Assembly (NCBI GenBank): GCA_963794615.1
Contig: CAWCEP010000005.1
Coordinates: 992,001-1,056,000, forward strand
Length of the DNA stretch: 64,000 nt
DNA from: Chersky-840 sp963794615
Lineage (GTDB): Bacteria; Actinomycetota; Acidimicrobiia; Acidimicrobiales; UBA8190
Direction: 5' to 3'
The notes beneath the pieces are model-generated. The model saw only the letters and a program-made list of their open reading frames with translations. It was not told where the DNA came from and did no database searches. Positions 1-7,851 of the stretch are shown here, one piece after another. How positions within the stretch are numbered: the stretch's first letter is position 1; the number at the start of each line of letters is the position of its first letter. The position numbers and the translations under genes were made by a program.

Positions 1-16
1 GAGGGGGAACGGCGCG

Positions 17-3000
17 TTGAGCCTGACAGTGTCGAGCGCGATAGGGCGCGCCCGGACTCGCCCCGGGGTCACGACATGGGCAGAGCACCTGGCGTTGGCC
101 GTGGTCGCGTTCATCCCCCAGTTGCTGAGCCGGCCCGGTGTGGTCGTCGGGGACACGAAGAGCTACCTCTATCTCGACCCGTCTCGCTATCTCCGCCAGT
201 CCACCTCGTTGTGGGATCCCAGCGTCGGACTGGGCACGCTCACCCATCAGCAGATCGGCTACCTGTATCCCATGGGGGCCTTCTACTGGCTCGTCCACGT
301 GCTCCATATCCCGCTGTGGGTGGGCCAGCGTCTCTGGGTCGGAGCGTTGCTCTTCGGGGCCGGCACGGGCGTGCTGTTTCTGTGTCGGACCATCGGGCTC
401 GACGGGCCGGGGCGCTTCGTCGCCGCCTTCGCGTTCATGCTCACGCCGTACTTCTTGCAATACGCGGGCCGCATCTCGGCACTGCTGTTGCCATGGGCGG
501 GACTGGGTTGGTTGCTGGCGCTGGTGATACGGGCGGTGCGCACCGGTAGGTGGCGATATCCGGCCCTGGTGGCGTTGGTGTGGTTGACCGTCAGCGGGAT
601 CAGTGCCAGTGGGGCTCTGTACGTCGCCGTGGCGCCCACGCTGTGGTTGCTGTACGCGGTCCTCATCGCCAAGGAGCACACCTGGCGGCAGGTCTGGACC
701 GCGGCGTGGCGGGTGGTCATCCTCACCGTGCTCGTATCGCTGTGGTGGGTGGCGCCGTTGCTCGTGGAGTCGAAATTCGGCATCGACGTCCTCAACTACA
801 CCGAGTCGGTCCCCACCGTGGCCCAGACGTCTCTTGCCTCCGAGGTGCTGCGGGGACTCGGGTCGTGGTTCTTCTACGGGTCCGACGGTCTCGGGCAGTG
901 GGCGGGCACGTCCGTCAGCTTCGCCCGCGACATCTGGCTCCTGGTGGCGAGCTTCGCCGTCCCCATCATCGCCATGGGCGCCGCCGTCGTCGTCCGGTGG
1001 CGTCACCGTGCCTTTTTCGTGCTCACCCTGGTGGTGGCGATGGTGCTGGCGGTGGGACCCCATCCCTATCTGACGCCGTCGGCCATCGGTGGGCTGCTCA
1101 AGATCGTCATGACGCGCACCAGCCTGGGTCTGGCGGCGCGGTCGACCGACCGAGCCACACCGGCCGTCGTCCTGAGCCTGGCCATGCTGCTGGGCGCGGG
1201 TGTGACCGCGCTCACCCGACGCGTTCGGCTCGCGGGACTGGTGAGCGCCGTGGTGGCGCTCGGGGTCGTAGCCGCCGCCAACCCTCCGGTGTGGGACGGC
1301 GCCACCGTGCTCGATCGCTACACGGAGCCCGCCTCGCCACCGAGCTACGTGCTCGCCGCGGCCAAGGCCCTCGACAGCGAGCACACCGACGCAGGCGTGC
1401 TCGCCATTCCCCAGAACGCCTTCGGCATCGGGTCTCCCTATCGCTACGGCACCCTCACCGACTCGATCTGGCCCGGGGTCCTGTCGCGGCCCTTCGTGCA
1501 GGGCGGTCAGGTCCCGCTGGGGACACTGGCCGGCTTCGACCTCCTCTACGGCCTCGACAACCCCATCCAGAACCAGACGGAGAGCCCCGCGGCGATCGCC
1601 CCCCTGGCTCGGCTCATGGGGGTGGGCGACGTGCTCGTGCAGAACGACATCCAGTACGAGCTCTACAACCAGGTGCAACCGCGGGCGCTACGCGCCCTGC
1701 TCGACCCCACCCCACCCGGGCTCGGGCCACCGACGGGGTACGGCGCACCCCGCCCCAGCGTGCCGGTCATCCCCGTGGTGAACGCGTCGGTGTTGGCCAC
1801 CTCGCCCGACGTGGCATGGCCGTCGCCGGTCCAGGTCATGGCGGTGGCCAATCCGCGGTCGGTGGTCCGGGGCGAGTCCCAGGCCGATGCGGTGATCGTG
1901 GACGGCGACGGCGAGGGCGTGAACGCCGCGGCCGGGCTGGGCCTTCTCGACACGAGGGCCCCCATCCTGTACGCGGCGACGCTCGACAACCATCTCGGGA
2001 CCCTGGCCGCCGCCGATCGGGGCGGAGCCACGCTGGTGGTGACCGACACCAACCGGAAGCGGTCCTTCGGGTACGAGGCGCTCAGCCAGACCGGGCCCAC
2101 GCTGGGGGCCGCCGCCCCCCAGCCCGTCAACAACCTCAACATCTTCGGGAAGAAGGTGACGCCCGGGTCGCAGACCACGTCGACCATCACCGGGGTGCAA
2201 TCGGTCACCGCCCTGCCGACGAAAGCGGCCAATGCTCCGTTCATGGCCATCGACGGCCTCCCCGACACGGCGTGGGAGACGACGGCCGGGGCGCTCCCCC
2301 ACGGCGACTGGTGGCAGGTGACGCTCAACAACCCCGTCACGACCAACCACATCACCATCGTCCAGGCCCAGCCCGGTGACTACCAGTACGACCGATGGAT
2401 CACCAAGGTGCAATTCACGTTCGACGGCCACCCCGCCCAGCACGTCAAGCTCGGCCCCGCGTCGCACAGGGCGTCGGGTCAGCGCATCTCGTTCCCGACC
2501 CGCACGTTCACCACGCTGCGCATCACCATCGGCGGCGCCACCCTGGGCAACGCGGGATCGAAGATCATCGCGGCGTCCTCGCCGGTGGGGCTGCGCGAAG
2601 TGAAGATCGGGAACGTGCGCGCCCACCAGACGATCAACATGCCCCGTGACCTGTTGTCGGGGGCGGGCACCGCGTCGAAGAGCCAACCGCTCGACCTGGT
2701 GATGACGCGCCAGCGCTCCGCCATCATCACCCCCCAACTCGACCCCGAGCCCCTCCTGGCCCGGGCCTTCACGCTCCCCACGGCCCGGCGCTTCACCGTG
2801 TCGGGCACGGCACGGGTCGACCCGTCGGTGGCCGACAACACGGTGGACAGTGTCGTGGGTCGGCCCGGACCCGCCAACGGGGTCGAGGCCTACTCGTCGA
2901 GCCGGCTCGTCGGCGACATCCGTGACACCGCCTCGGCGGCACTCGACGGGAACCCCTCGACCATGTGGTCTCCGGGCTTCGGCGCCCCCAATCAGCAGGG

Positions 3001-4474
3001 AGCCTGGATCCAGGTCAAACTCCCCCGGCCCACCACCGTCAACCACCTGGACCTCCAGATCGCCGCCGACGGGTACCACTCGGTGCCCACCGCTCTGCGC
3101 GTGACGTCGTGTGCGCACCTCGCCCCTGACTCCCGGTGTCCCTCGACCAGGTCGCAGACCCGCGACGTCACGGTGCCACCCATCGCCGACGGTCGGCGCC
3201 AGAACACCACCGTCGCCGCCCCCGTGAGCTTCGCGGCGCTGACGGGCCGGTACTTCACCGTCACCGTCACCGGGGTCAGGCTCGAGACCACCAAGAACCC
3301 CACCCCGATCGCCCTGCCCCTCGGCATCGCCGAGTTGGGCATGCCCGGCGTGAAGGTGGCACCGGCCCCGTCCGATGTTCCCGACCCGTGCCGCGCCGAC
3401 CTGCTCAGCATCGACGGTCGACCGGTGTCGATCAGGGTCACGGGCTCGACCCAGGCTGCCCTCGCCGGCCAAGGCCTGGCCGTGCAACCGTGCGGCACCG
3501 ACGCGGCCGGGATCAAGCTCGGACCGGGGCGCCACGTCGTCAAGAGCACGGACGGGGCGGCCACCGGGCTCGACATCGACCAGTTGCTCCTGGCCTCGGC
3601 CCCGGTGGCCCCGGCGAACCCGGCCGCGCCAGGGGCCTCGGCCCCGTCGGTGCCCGTCGTCCACGTGACGTCATCGACGCCGACGAGCTTCCAGGTCCGG
3701 ATCACCGGCGCCACCAAGCCGTTTTGGCTCGTGCTCGGGGAGAGCCTCAACAACGGCTGGGAGGCGACGGTGGCCGGGCACGGCACCAGCCTGGGCACCC
3801 CCACGCTGATCGACGGGTTCGCCAACGGCTGGCTCGTCGATCCCGCCAAATTCGGCGGTTCGTCGCATGCCGGCGGATCGGCAGGGGCGCGCACCCTCTC
3901 GGTCACGCTGCGATGGGCACCCCAGGGGACGGTGACCGATGCCCTGGTGGTCTCGGCCGCGGCCGTCGTCTTGTGCCTGGGCCTCGCGCTGTGGCCGCGC
4001 CGGCGGCGCGTGGCGCCCGGGCGCCGGCGCGCCACGGTGGCATCGGCGAGCGCCACGGTCATCGATGCGCCGGTGGCAGCGGACTCGACACCTGGGGACG
4101 AGGACCTGGTCCCGGTGCTCGTCAACCCCTTTGCCCTCGCGCCCGTCCTGCCGATCGGCGAGGCCCTCATCGTGGCGCTGATCAGCGGGCTCGCCACCGC
4201 GACCATCCTGCCCAAGGCTCCCCTCGGGTTCGTCGTCGCCCTCGTGGCCCTGGTGGCCCTCGTCTTGCCCCGAGGGCGAGCGGCGTTCGCCGTGCTGGTG
4301 CCCGGCCTGGCGGCGGTGGCTGCCGCCTACGTGGTGGTGGAGCAGGCCACCAAGCACTTCACCGCGGCGGGGTGGACCAACCACTTCGAGGCGGCCAGTG
4401 TGGCGGTGTGGACGGCGGTGGCGATCCTCGCTGCCGACATCGTCGCCGAGCTCGTGCGTCGACCCCGGCGCTGA
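17..4474 (+). CDS. aftD: AftD-like alpha-(1->3)-arabinofuranosyltransferase (DUF3367 family)
   Basis: This 1485-residue membrane protein matches the pattern of mycobacterial AftD, a GT-C enzyme that adds arabinofuranose from decaprenyl-phospho-arabinose to envelope arabinans outside the membrane. Residues 20-430 are hydrophobic segments. An early loop carries GDTKSYLYLDP (about 45-55) followed by an LW...G...Q...YLYP pattern, as in AftD. The long extracytoplasmic middle holds two discoidin/F5-8C-like carbohydrate-binding stretches (about 735-830 and 960-1060). Five or so membrane helices close the C-terminus. The TTG start is supported by GAGGGGG at positions 1-7. Family assignment is strong. 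The exact acceptor is inferred, because no other arabinan gene is visible here. Confidence 0.85.
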   Translation: MSLTVSSAIGRARTRPGVTTWAEHLALAVVAFIPQLLSRPGVVVGDTKSYLYLDPSRYLRQSTSLWDPSVGLGTLTHQQIGYLYPMGAFYWLVHVLHIPLWVGQRLWVGALLFGAGTGVLFLCRTIGLDGPGRFVAAFAFMLTPYFLQYAGRISALLLPWAGLGWLLALVIRAVRTGRWRYPALVALVWLTVSGISASGALYVAVAPTLWLLYAVLIAKEHTWRQVWTAAWRVVILTVLVSLWWVAPLLVESKFGIDVLNYTESVPTVAQTSLASEVLRGLGSWFFYGSDGLGQWAGTSVSFARDIWLLVASFAVPIIAMGAAVVVRWRHRAFFVLTLVVAMVLAVGPHPYLTPSAIGGLLKIVMTRTSLGLAARSTDRATPAVVLSLAMLLGAGVTALTRRVRLAGLVSAVVALGVVAAANPPVWDGATVLDRYTEPASPPSYVLAAAKALDSEHTDAGVLAIPQNAFGIGSPYRYGTLTDSIWPGVLSRPFVQGGQVPLGTLAGFDLLYGLDNPIQNQTESPAAIAPLARLMGVGDVLVQNDIQYELYNQVQPRALRALLDPTPPGLGPPTGYGAPRPSVPVIPVVNASVLATSPDVAWPSPVQVMAVANPRSVVRGESQADAVIVDGDGEGVNAAAGLGLLDTRAPILYAATLDNHLGTLAAADRGGATLVVTDTNRKRSFGYEALSQTGPTLGAAAPQPVNNLNIFGKKVTPGSQTTSTITGVQSVTALPTKAANAPFMAIDGLPDTAWETTAGALPHGDWWQVTLNNPVTTNHITIVQAQPGDYQYDRWITKVQFTFDGHPAQHVKLGPASHRASGQRISFPTRTFTTLRITIGGATLGNAGSKIIAASSPVGLREVKIGNVRAHQTINMPRDLLSGAGTASKSQPLDLVMTRQRSAIITPQLDPEPLLARAFTLPTARRFTVSGTARVDPSVADNTVDSVVGRPGPANGVEAYSSSRLVGDIRDTASAALDGNPSTMWSPGFGAPNQQGAWIQVKLPRPTTVNHLDLQIAADGYHSVPTALRVTSCAHLAPDSRCPSTRSQTRDVTVPPIADGRRQNTTVAAPVSFAALTGRYFTVTVTGVRLETTKNPTPIALPLGIAELGMPGVKVAPAPSDVPDPCRADLLSIDGRPVSIRVTGSTQAALAGQGLAVQPCGTDAAGIKLGPGRHVVKSTDGAATGLDIDQLLLASAPVAPANPAAPGASAPSVPVVHVTSSTPTSFQVRITGATKPFWLVLGESLNNGWEATVAGHGTSLGTPTLIDGFANGWLVDPAKFGGSSHAGGSAGARTLSVTLRWAPQGTVTDALVVSAAAVVLCLGLALWPRRRRVAPGRRRATVASASATVIDAPVAADSTPGDEDLVPVLVNPFALAPVLPIGEALIVALISGLATATILPKAPLGFVVALVALVALVLPRGRAAFAVLVPGLAAVAAAYVVVEQATKHFTAAGWTNHFEAASVAVWTAVAILAADIVAELVRRPRR

Positions 4475-4528
4475 CGGGCCTCGGCCCGGCGACCGCGGTG
4501 GGGTCCGTCCCCGGTTCGAGCCCAGCCC

Positions 4529-5788
4529 CTAGTCGCGGTTCCGGGCCTTCTCGACGAGGGCGCTGAGCGTGCCCGCCGCCGTCCCCTCCCAGGTGAGGGC
4601 CTGGGAGCGGGCCAGGGCCCCCTTGGCCAGGTTCTGGCGGAGGTCGGTGTCGCTCAGGACCCGGACGAGGGCGGCCGCGAAGGCGTCCCCGGGCTCGACG
4701 AGCAGGCCGCTCTCCCCGTTCGCCACCGAGTCGCGGTGCCCCACGATGTCGGTGACGACCGACGGGGTGCCGCACCCCCCCGCCTCGGTGATGGTCATGT
4801 TCCACCCTTCGCGCTGGGACGTGCTGGCCAGCACCCACGCCCGGCGGTAGGTGTCGACGAGGACGTCGTCAGGAACCCGCCCGGGCAGCTCGATCCAGTC
4901 CTGGGCACCGGCCGCGGCGATGCGCGCCTCGAGGCGGGGCCGGTCCACTCCTTCACCCATGATCACGGCGTGCAGCTGGGGAACCGACTGACGCGCCGCC
5001 ACCAGGGCGTCGATCAGCAACTCGAACCGCTTCACCGGGACCAGGCGCCCCGTGGCCACGACGAGCGGCACGGGCGAGCGCTCCCTGCCCGGCGTGAACA
5101 TGGGGTCGACACCGATGGGGACCACGCTGACCAGGGCAGGGTCCAAGCCGACCAGGGACACGAGGTCGTGGCGTGAAGACTCGGAGTCGGTCATCACCAC
5201 GCTCCGGCGGTACACCATGGGAGCGAGGCGCAGCTCCGCCACCTCGCCGACGCGGGCGAGCGAGGGCGACAGGATCACTCGCCAGGTCTCGGCGTGGACG
5301 TGGTGGGCGAAGGCGACATGGGGACGGCGTGCCCACAGGGGCAAGAAGAACGGCATCCCGTGCCAGATCTCCATCAGCCCGTCGGGCCTCCCGCCCCGTC
5401 CGGCCAGTCCGCTCAGGATGGTGCGGGGGAAGACGCTCAACCGCCCACCCTTGCGCAGGACCCGGTATCCGTCACGGGTGGTGGTGGCCGACAGCCCGGC
5501 CACGGCCGAGGTGCGCACCGACACGTCCAAACCGGCGCTCGCCCAGATCGAGGCGATCTGGTGGGCGTGGAGCTCGGAGCCCCCCGCTTCGGGGTCGTCC
5601 AGGTCCCGCCAGGCGATGATCGAGAGCTTGCGCAGGCCCACTTCGAGCGCCCGCGCCGCCACCTTTTCGAAGTTGGCCACGGCGGTCACACGATGGGCCT
5701 GGTGGGGGTCTTGACCGGCGTCCGGTATGGGGTGGGTGATCGCCGGGGTGCCGTCCTTGCCCGCATGCAGGACCTCGACGTCGGCCAC
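4529..5788 (-). CDS. GT4 family glycosyltransferase
   Basis: A 419-residue GT-B retaining glycosyltransferase that transfers a sugar from a nucleotide donor onto a glycan or lipid acceptor in the cytoplasm. The N-terminal acceptor domain has GGSELHAHQIA near residue 70. The C-terminal donor domain shows the ATGRLVPVKRFELLIDA strand-helix unit and the GT4 E-x7-E motif in EGWNMTITEAGG. The GTG start at 5788 is supported by AAGGGGG just upstream. It ends 54 bases from the convergent AftD-like gene. Donor and acceptor cannot be told from the sequence. Confidence 0.85.
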   Translation of the reverse strand: MADVEVLHAGKDGTPAITHPIPDAGQDPHQAHRVTAVANFEKVAARALEVGLRKLSIIAWRDLDDPEAGGSELHAHQIASIWASAGLDVSVRTSAVAGLSATTTRDGYRVLRKGGRLSVFPRTILSGLAGRGGRPDGLMEIWHGMPFFLPLWARRPHVAFAHHVHAETWRVILSPSLARVGEVAELRLAPMVYRRSVVMTDSESSRHDLVSLVGLDPALVSVVPIGVDPMFTPGRERSPVPLVVATGRLVPVKRFELLIDALVAARQSVPQLHAVIMGEGVDRPRLEARIAAAGAQDWIELPGRVPDDVLVDTYRRAWVLASTSQREGWNMTITEAGGCGTPSVVTDIVGHRDSVANGESGLLVEPGDAFAAALVRVLSDTDLRQNLAKGALARSQALTWEGTAAGTLSALVEKARNRD

Positions 5789-5910
5789 CGTGCCCCCTTG
5801 CTGACCCGCTACTCAGGACACGACGAAGTGAGCGAAGCCCTTACGCCCCCCACGTATGTCGTCCGACACCCCTCCCACGGAAGTCTAGGAAGCGCCTGAG
5901 GTGTCCTCAT

Positions 5911-5924
5911 CGTCACATCTGACG
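5911..5924. repeat. Short inverted repeat CGTCA-N4-TGACG
   Basis: Perfect five-base arms separated by four bases lie in the 199-base gap between two minus-strand genes, upstream of the GT4 gene starting at 5788. A second looser dyad (GATAT-N9-ATATC) follows at 5924-5942. Such dyads can be operator sites, but no regulator is encoded nearby. The functional reading is inference. Confidence 0.3.
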
Positions 5925-5944
5925 ATATTGCGGGCCGATATCCA

Positions 5945-5978
5945 CAGGGTGACCCATGGTCCAGGGTGATCCATGGTC
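5945..5978. repeat. 17-base tandem direct repeat (two copies)
   Basis: CAGGGTGACCCATGGTC at 5945-5961 is followed directly by CAGGGTGATCCATGGTC at 5962-5978, differing at one base. Each copy contains the palindrome CCATGG. It lies between two minus-strand genes, just past the stop of the sulfotransferase gene that ends at 5988. Function unknown. Confidence 0.6.
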
Positions 5979-5987
5979 CCCCGGCCG

Positions 5988-6911
5988 TCACCCCCGAGGC
6001 CCGGCGGTCCGGTCCCACCTCGAGACGTCGATGTCCAGATCCTCGAGGACCCGACGGTCTTGAGCGAAGAGCTCGCCGTAGCGGGCCCGCAGGTCGGAGC
6101 CGCCGACGCCCGAGGTGGCTCGGGACCGGAGCCCCCGACGCACGACCTCCCGGGCCAGGGCCCGGGCCCAGGGCGGGACGAGGGGGCGGGCTGCCGAACC
6201 TCGGGCGAAGAGCTTCTCGAGGGCCCTGCTCGTGCGGTCGACGGGCGCGTACATGGTCTGGTTGAACCGCTTCTCCTCGACCGGGCCCGGCAGGTCGGGC
6301 AGGGCGAGAAAGGCGAGGACCTCGTGGAGGGCGGCCTCCGGGGCCTCGGCGAGCTCCTCGGCGAGCACGATCTTGACCTGCGACCGGGGAAACACCGAGA
6401 ACAGCCGCGCCAGCTGTTCGCCGTAGAGCCCGAGCGACCGGTAGAACCAGAAGGGCTCCCAATCGTCGAGGCACCGTCGCTCCTCGGCGGCCAGCGCGGC
6501 CGGGAAGTCGAGTTTCTCGCGATCTTGCTCCTTGAGGTCGGCCCAGTTGGAGTACGCCCGCATGGTGGGCTCGCGCAGGACCGCCACGAGCCGCGCCTCG
6601 GGCACGAGCGCGTGGATGCGCGCCGGGGCGTCAGGATGCCAGAGGTAGAAGGGGCTCGACTCGCCGGCGTAGCTCACCGGGCCGTCGGGGTAGTGAAACA
6701 GTGCCTCGTACTCCGATCGGTCGACGACGTACGACCGACAGGCGCGTTCGTCGCCGGGACCACGGTGGCGCGGGCGGGTGCCGTCGGCCAGAAAGAACTT
6801 CGGCTCCTTGACGACAGACATCGCGATCGAGGGATGCTGGTCGAGGTACCGGTGCAGCGACGTCGTCCCGCTCTTGGGCGCCCCGATCACAAAGAGGTTG
6901 GGAAGCGGCAT
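5988..6911 (-). CDS. PAPS-dependent sulfotransferase family protein
   Basis: A 307-residue protein of the sulfotransferase superfamily, which moves sulfate from PAPS to a hydroxyl of a glycan, lipid or other acceptor. The 5'-phosphosulfate loop APKSGTT is at residues 11-17. The 3'-phosphate motif appears as REPTMRAYS at 113-121. I start at ATG 6911 because homologous proteins begin a few residues before the loop. An in-frame start 22 codons upstream exists but would overlap the divergent neighbour's promoter space. It is divergent from the GT2 gene at 6952, with 40 bases between. It is one of seven such genes in the window. The acceptor is unknown. Confidence 0.85.
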   Translation of the reverse strand: MPLPNLFVIGAPKSGTTSLHRYLDQHPSIAMSVVKEPKFFLADGTRPRHRGPGDERACRSYVVDRSEYEALFHYPDGPVSYAGESSPFYLWHPDAPARIHALVPEARLVAVLREPTMRAYSNWADLKEQDREKLDFPAALAAEERRCLDDWEPFWFYRSLGLYGEQLARLFSVFPRSQVKIVLAEELAEAPEAALHEVLAFLALPDLPGPVEEKRFNQTMYAPVDRTSRALEKLFARGSAARPLVPPWARALAREVVRRGLRSRATSGVGGSDLRARYGELFAQDRRVLEDLDIDVSRWDRTAGPRG

Positions 6912-6951
6912 GCTCGCGCGGGCATCGTAGCGGCGCGACCGGTGCGATAGC

Positions 6952-7851
6952 GTGCCCGGCGTGCCCAAGCGGCTCAAGCGCGAGCCAGGGTGGTTCCGCC
7001 ACAGTGCTGCCGTCCGACGTCACCTCGACCCCCTTCCCGATCTCGAGCACGGTTCGGGGGGAGTGTGGGCCGTGGCGATGGTGCGCGACGAGGCGGACAT
7101 CATCGAGACGGTGGTCCGTCACCTGTTGAGCCAGGGCGTGGAGCGGGTGGTGGTCGCCGACAACCTCTCCACCGACGGGACCCACGAAATCCTCGAGCGA
7201 CTGAGCATGTCGCATCCCGTCACGGTCCTCATGGACCGGCTGCCCGAGTACTACCAGGCGGAGAAGACCACATTGCTCGCCCGCTACGCGGCCCGGGCCG
7301 GGGCCGGCTGGGTGATCCCGTTCGACGCCGACGAGATCTGGCTCTCTCCCACCGGGACGCTGGCGGAGTTCCTGCGAGGGTGCGACGCCGATGTCGTGCA
7401 GGCGCCGATGTACAACCACGTTCCGACCGGGCGCGACCCCGAGGACGAGCCCGACCCGGTGCGGCGGCTCCGGTGGCGCAAGACCGAGCCCAACCGGTTG
7501 CACAAGGTGGCTTTCCGTGCCCAGCGCCGGGCCCGACTCGCCTACGGGAACCACGGGGTGTCACGGCCGGGGAGACGGACCACGGGCCTCGAGATCCGAC
7601 ATTTCCCGTACCGGTCCGAGGAGCAGTTCGTCCGCAAGCTGCGCCAGGGCTCGGCCGCGCTCTACGCCAGTGATCTCAGCGCCCAAGTGGGCAAGCATTG
7701 GCGCGGCTTGGGGGCACGCGACGACGAGGCGCTGCGCGAGGCGTGGCGCTCGTTGGTGGAGACCCAGAACCTCCCCTTCGAATGGTGGGTGCCGAGCAAG
7801 GGGCTCGTCGAGGACCCGGTGCCGCTCGACGATCTCACATCGGGGTCGTAA
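6952..7851 (+). CDS. GT2-like glycosyltransferase (Glyco_tranf_2_4 type)
   Basis: A 299-residue protein with a GT-A type core. An early MVRDEADIIE segment (43-52) leads to VVVADNLSTDGT (67-77), and FDADEIW at 124-130 supplies the metal-binding DxD. This matches the family of GT2-like enzymes that open with a KNE/RDE motif and act on surface glycans. The start could be GTG 6952 or GTG 6961. It runs divergently from the sulfotransferase. Its last 17 bases overlap the convergent YfhO-type gene. Confidence 0.75.
   Translation: MPGVPKRLKREPGWFRHSAAVRRHLDPLPDLEHGSGGVWAVAMVRDEADIIETVVRHLLSQGVERVVVADNLSTDGTHEILERLSMSHPVTVLMDRLPEYYQAEKTTLLARYAARAGAGWVIPFDADEIWLSPTGTLAEFLRGCDADVVQAPMYNHVPTGRDPEDEPDPVRRLRWRKTEPNRLHKVAFRAQRRARLAYGNHGVSRPGRRTTGLEIRHFPYRSEEQFVRKLRQGSAALYASDLSAQVGKHWRGLGARDDEALREAWRSLVETQNLPFEWWVPSKGLVEDPVPLDDLTSGS

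Noticed and set aside
1688..3664. Minus-strand open frame of 658 codons inside the AftD-like gene
   Set aside because: Shadow of the AftD-like coding strand; its composition is Gly/Arg/Asp repeats without structure.
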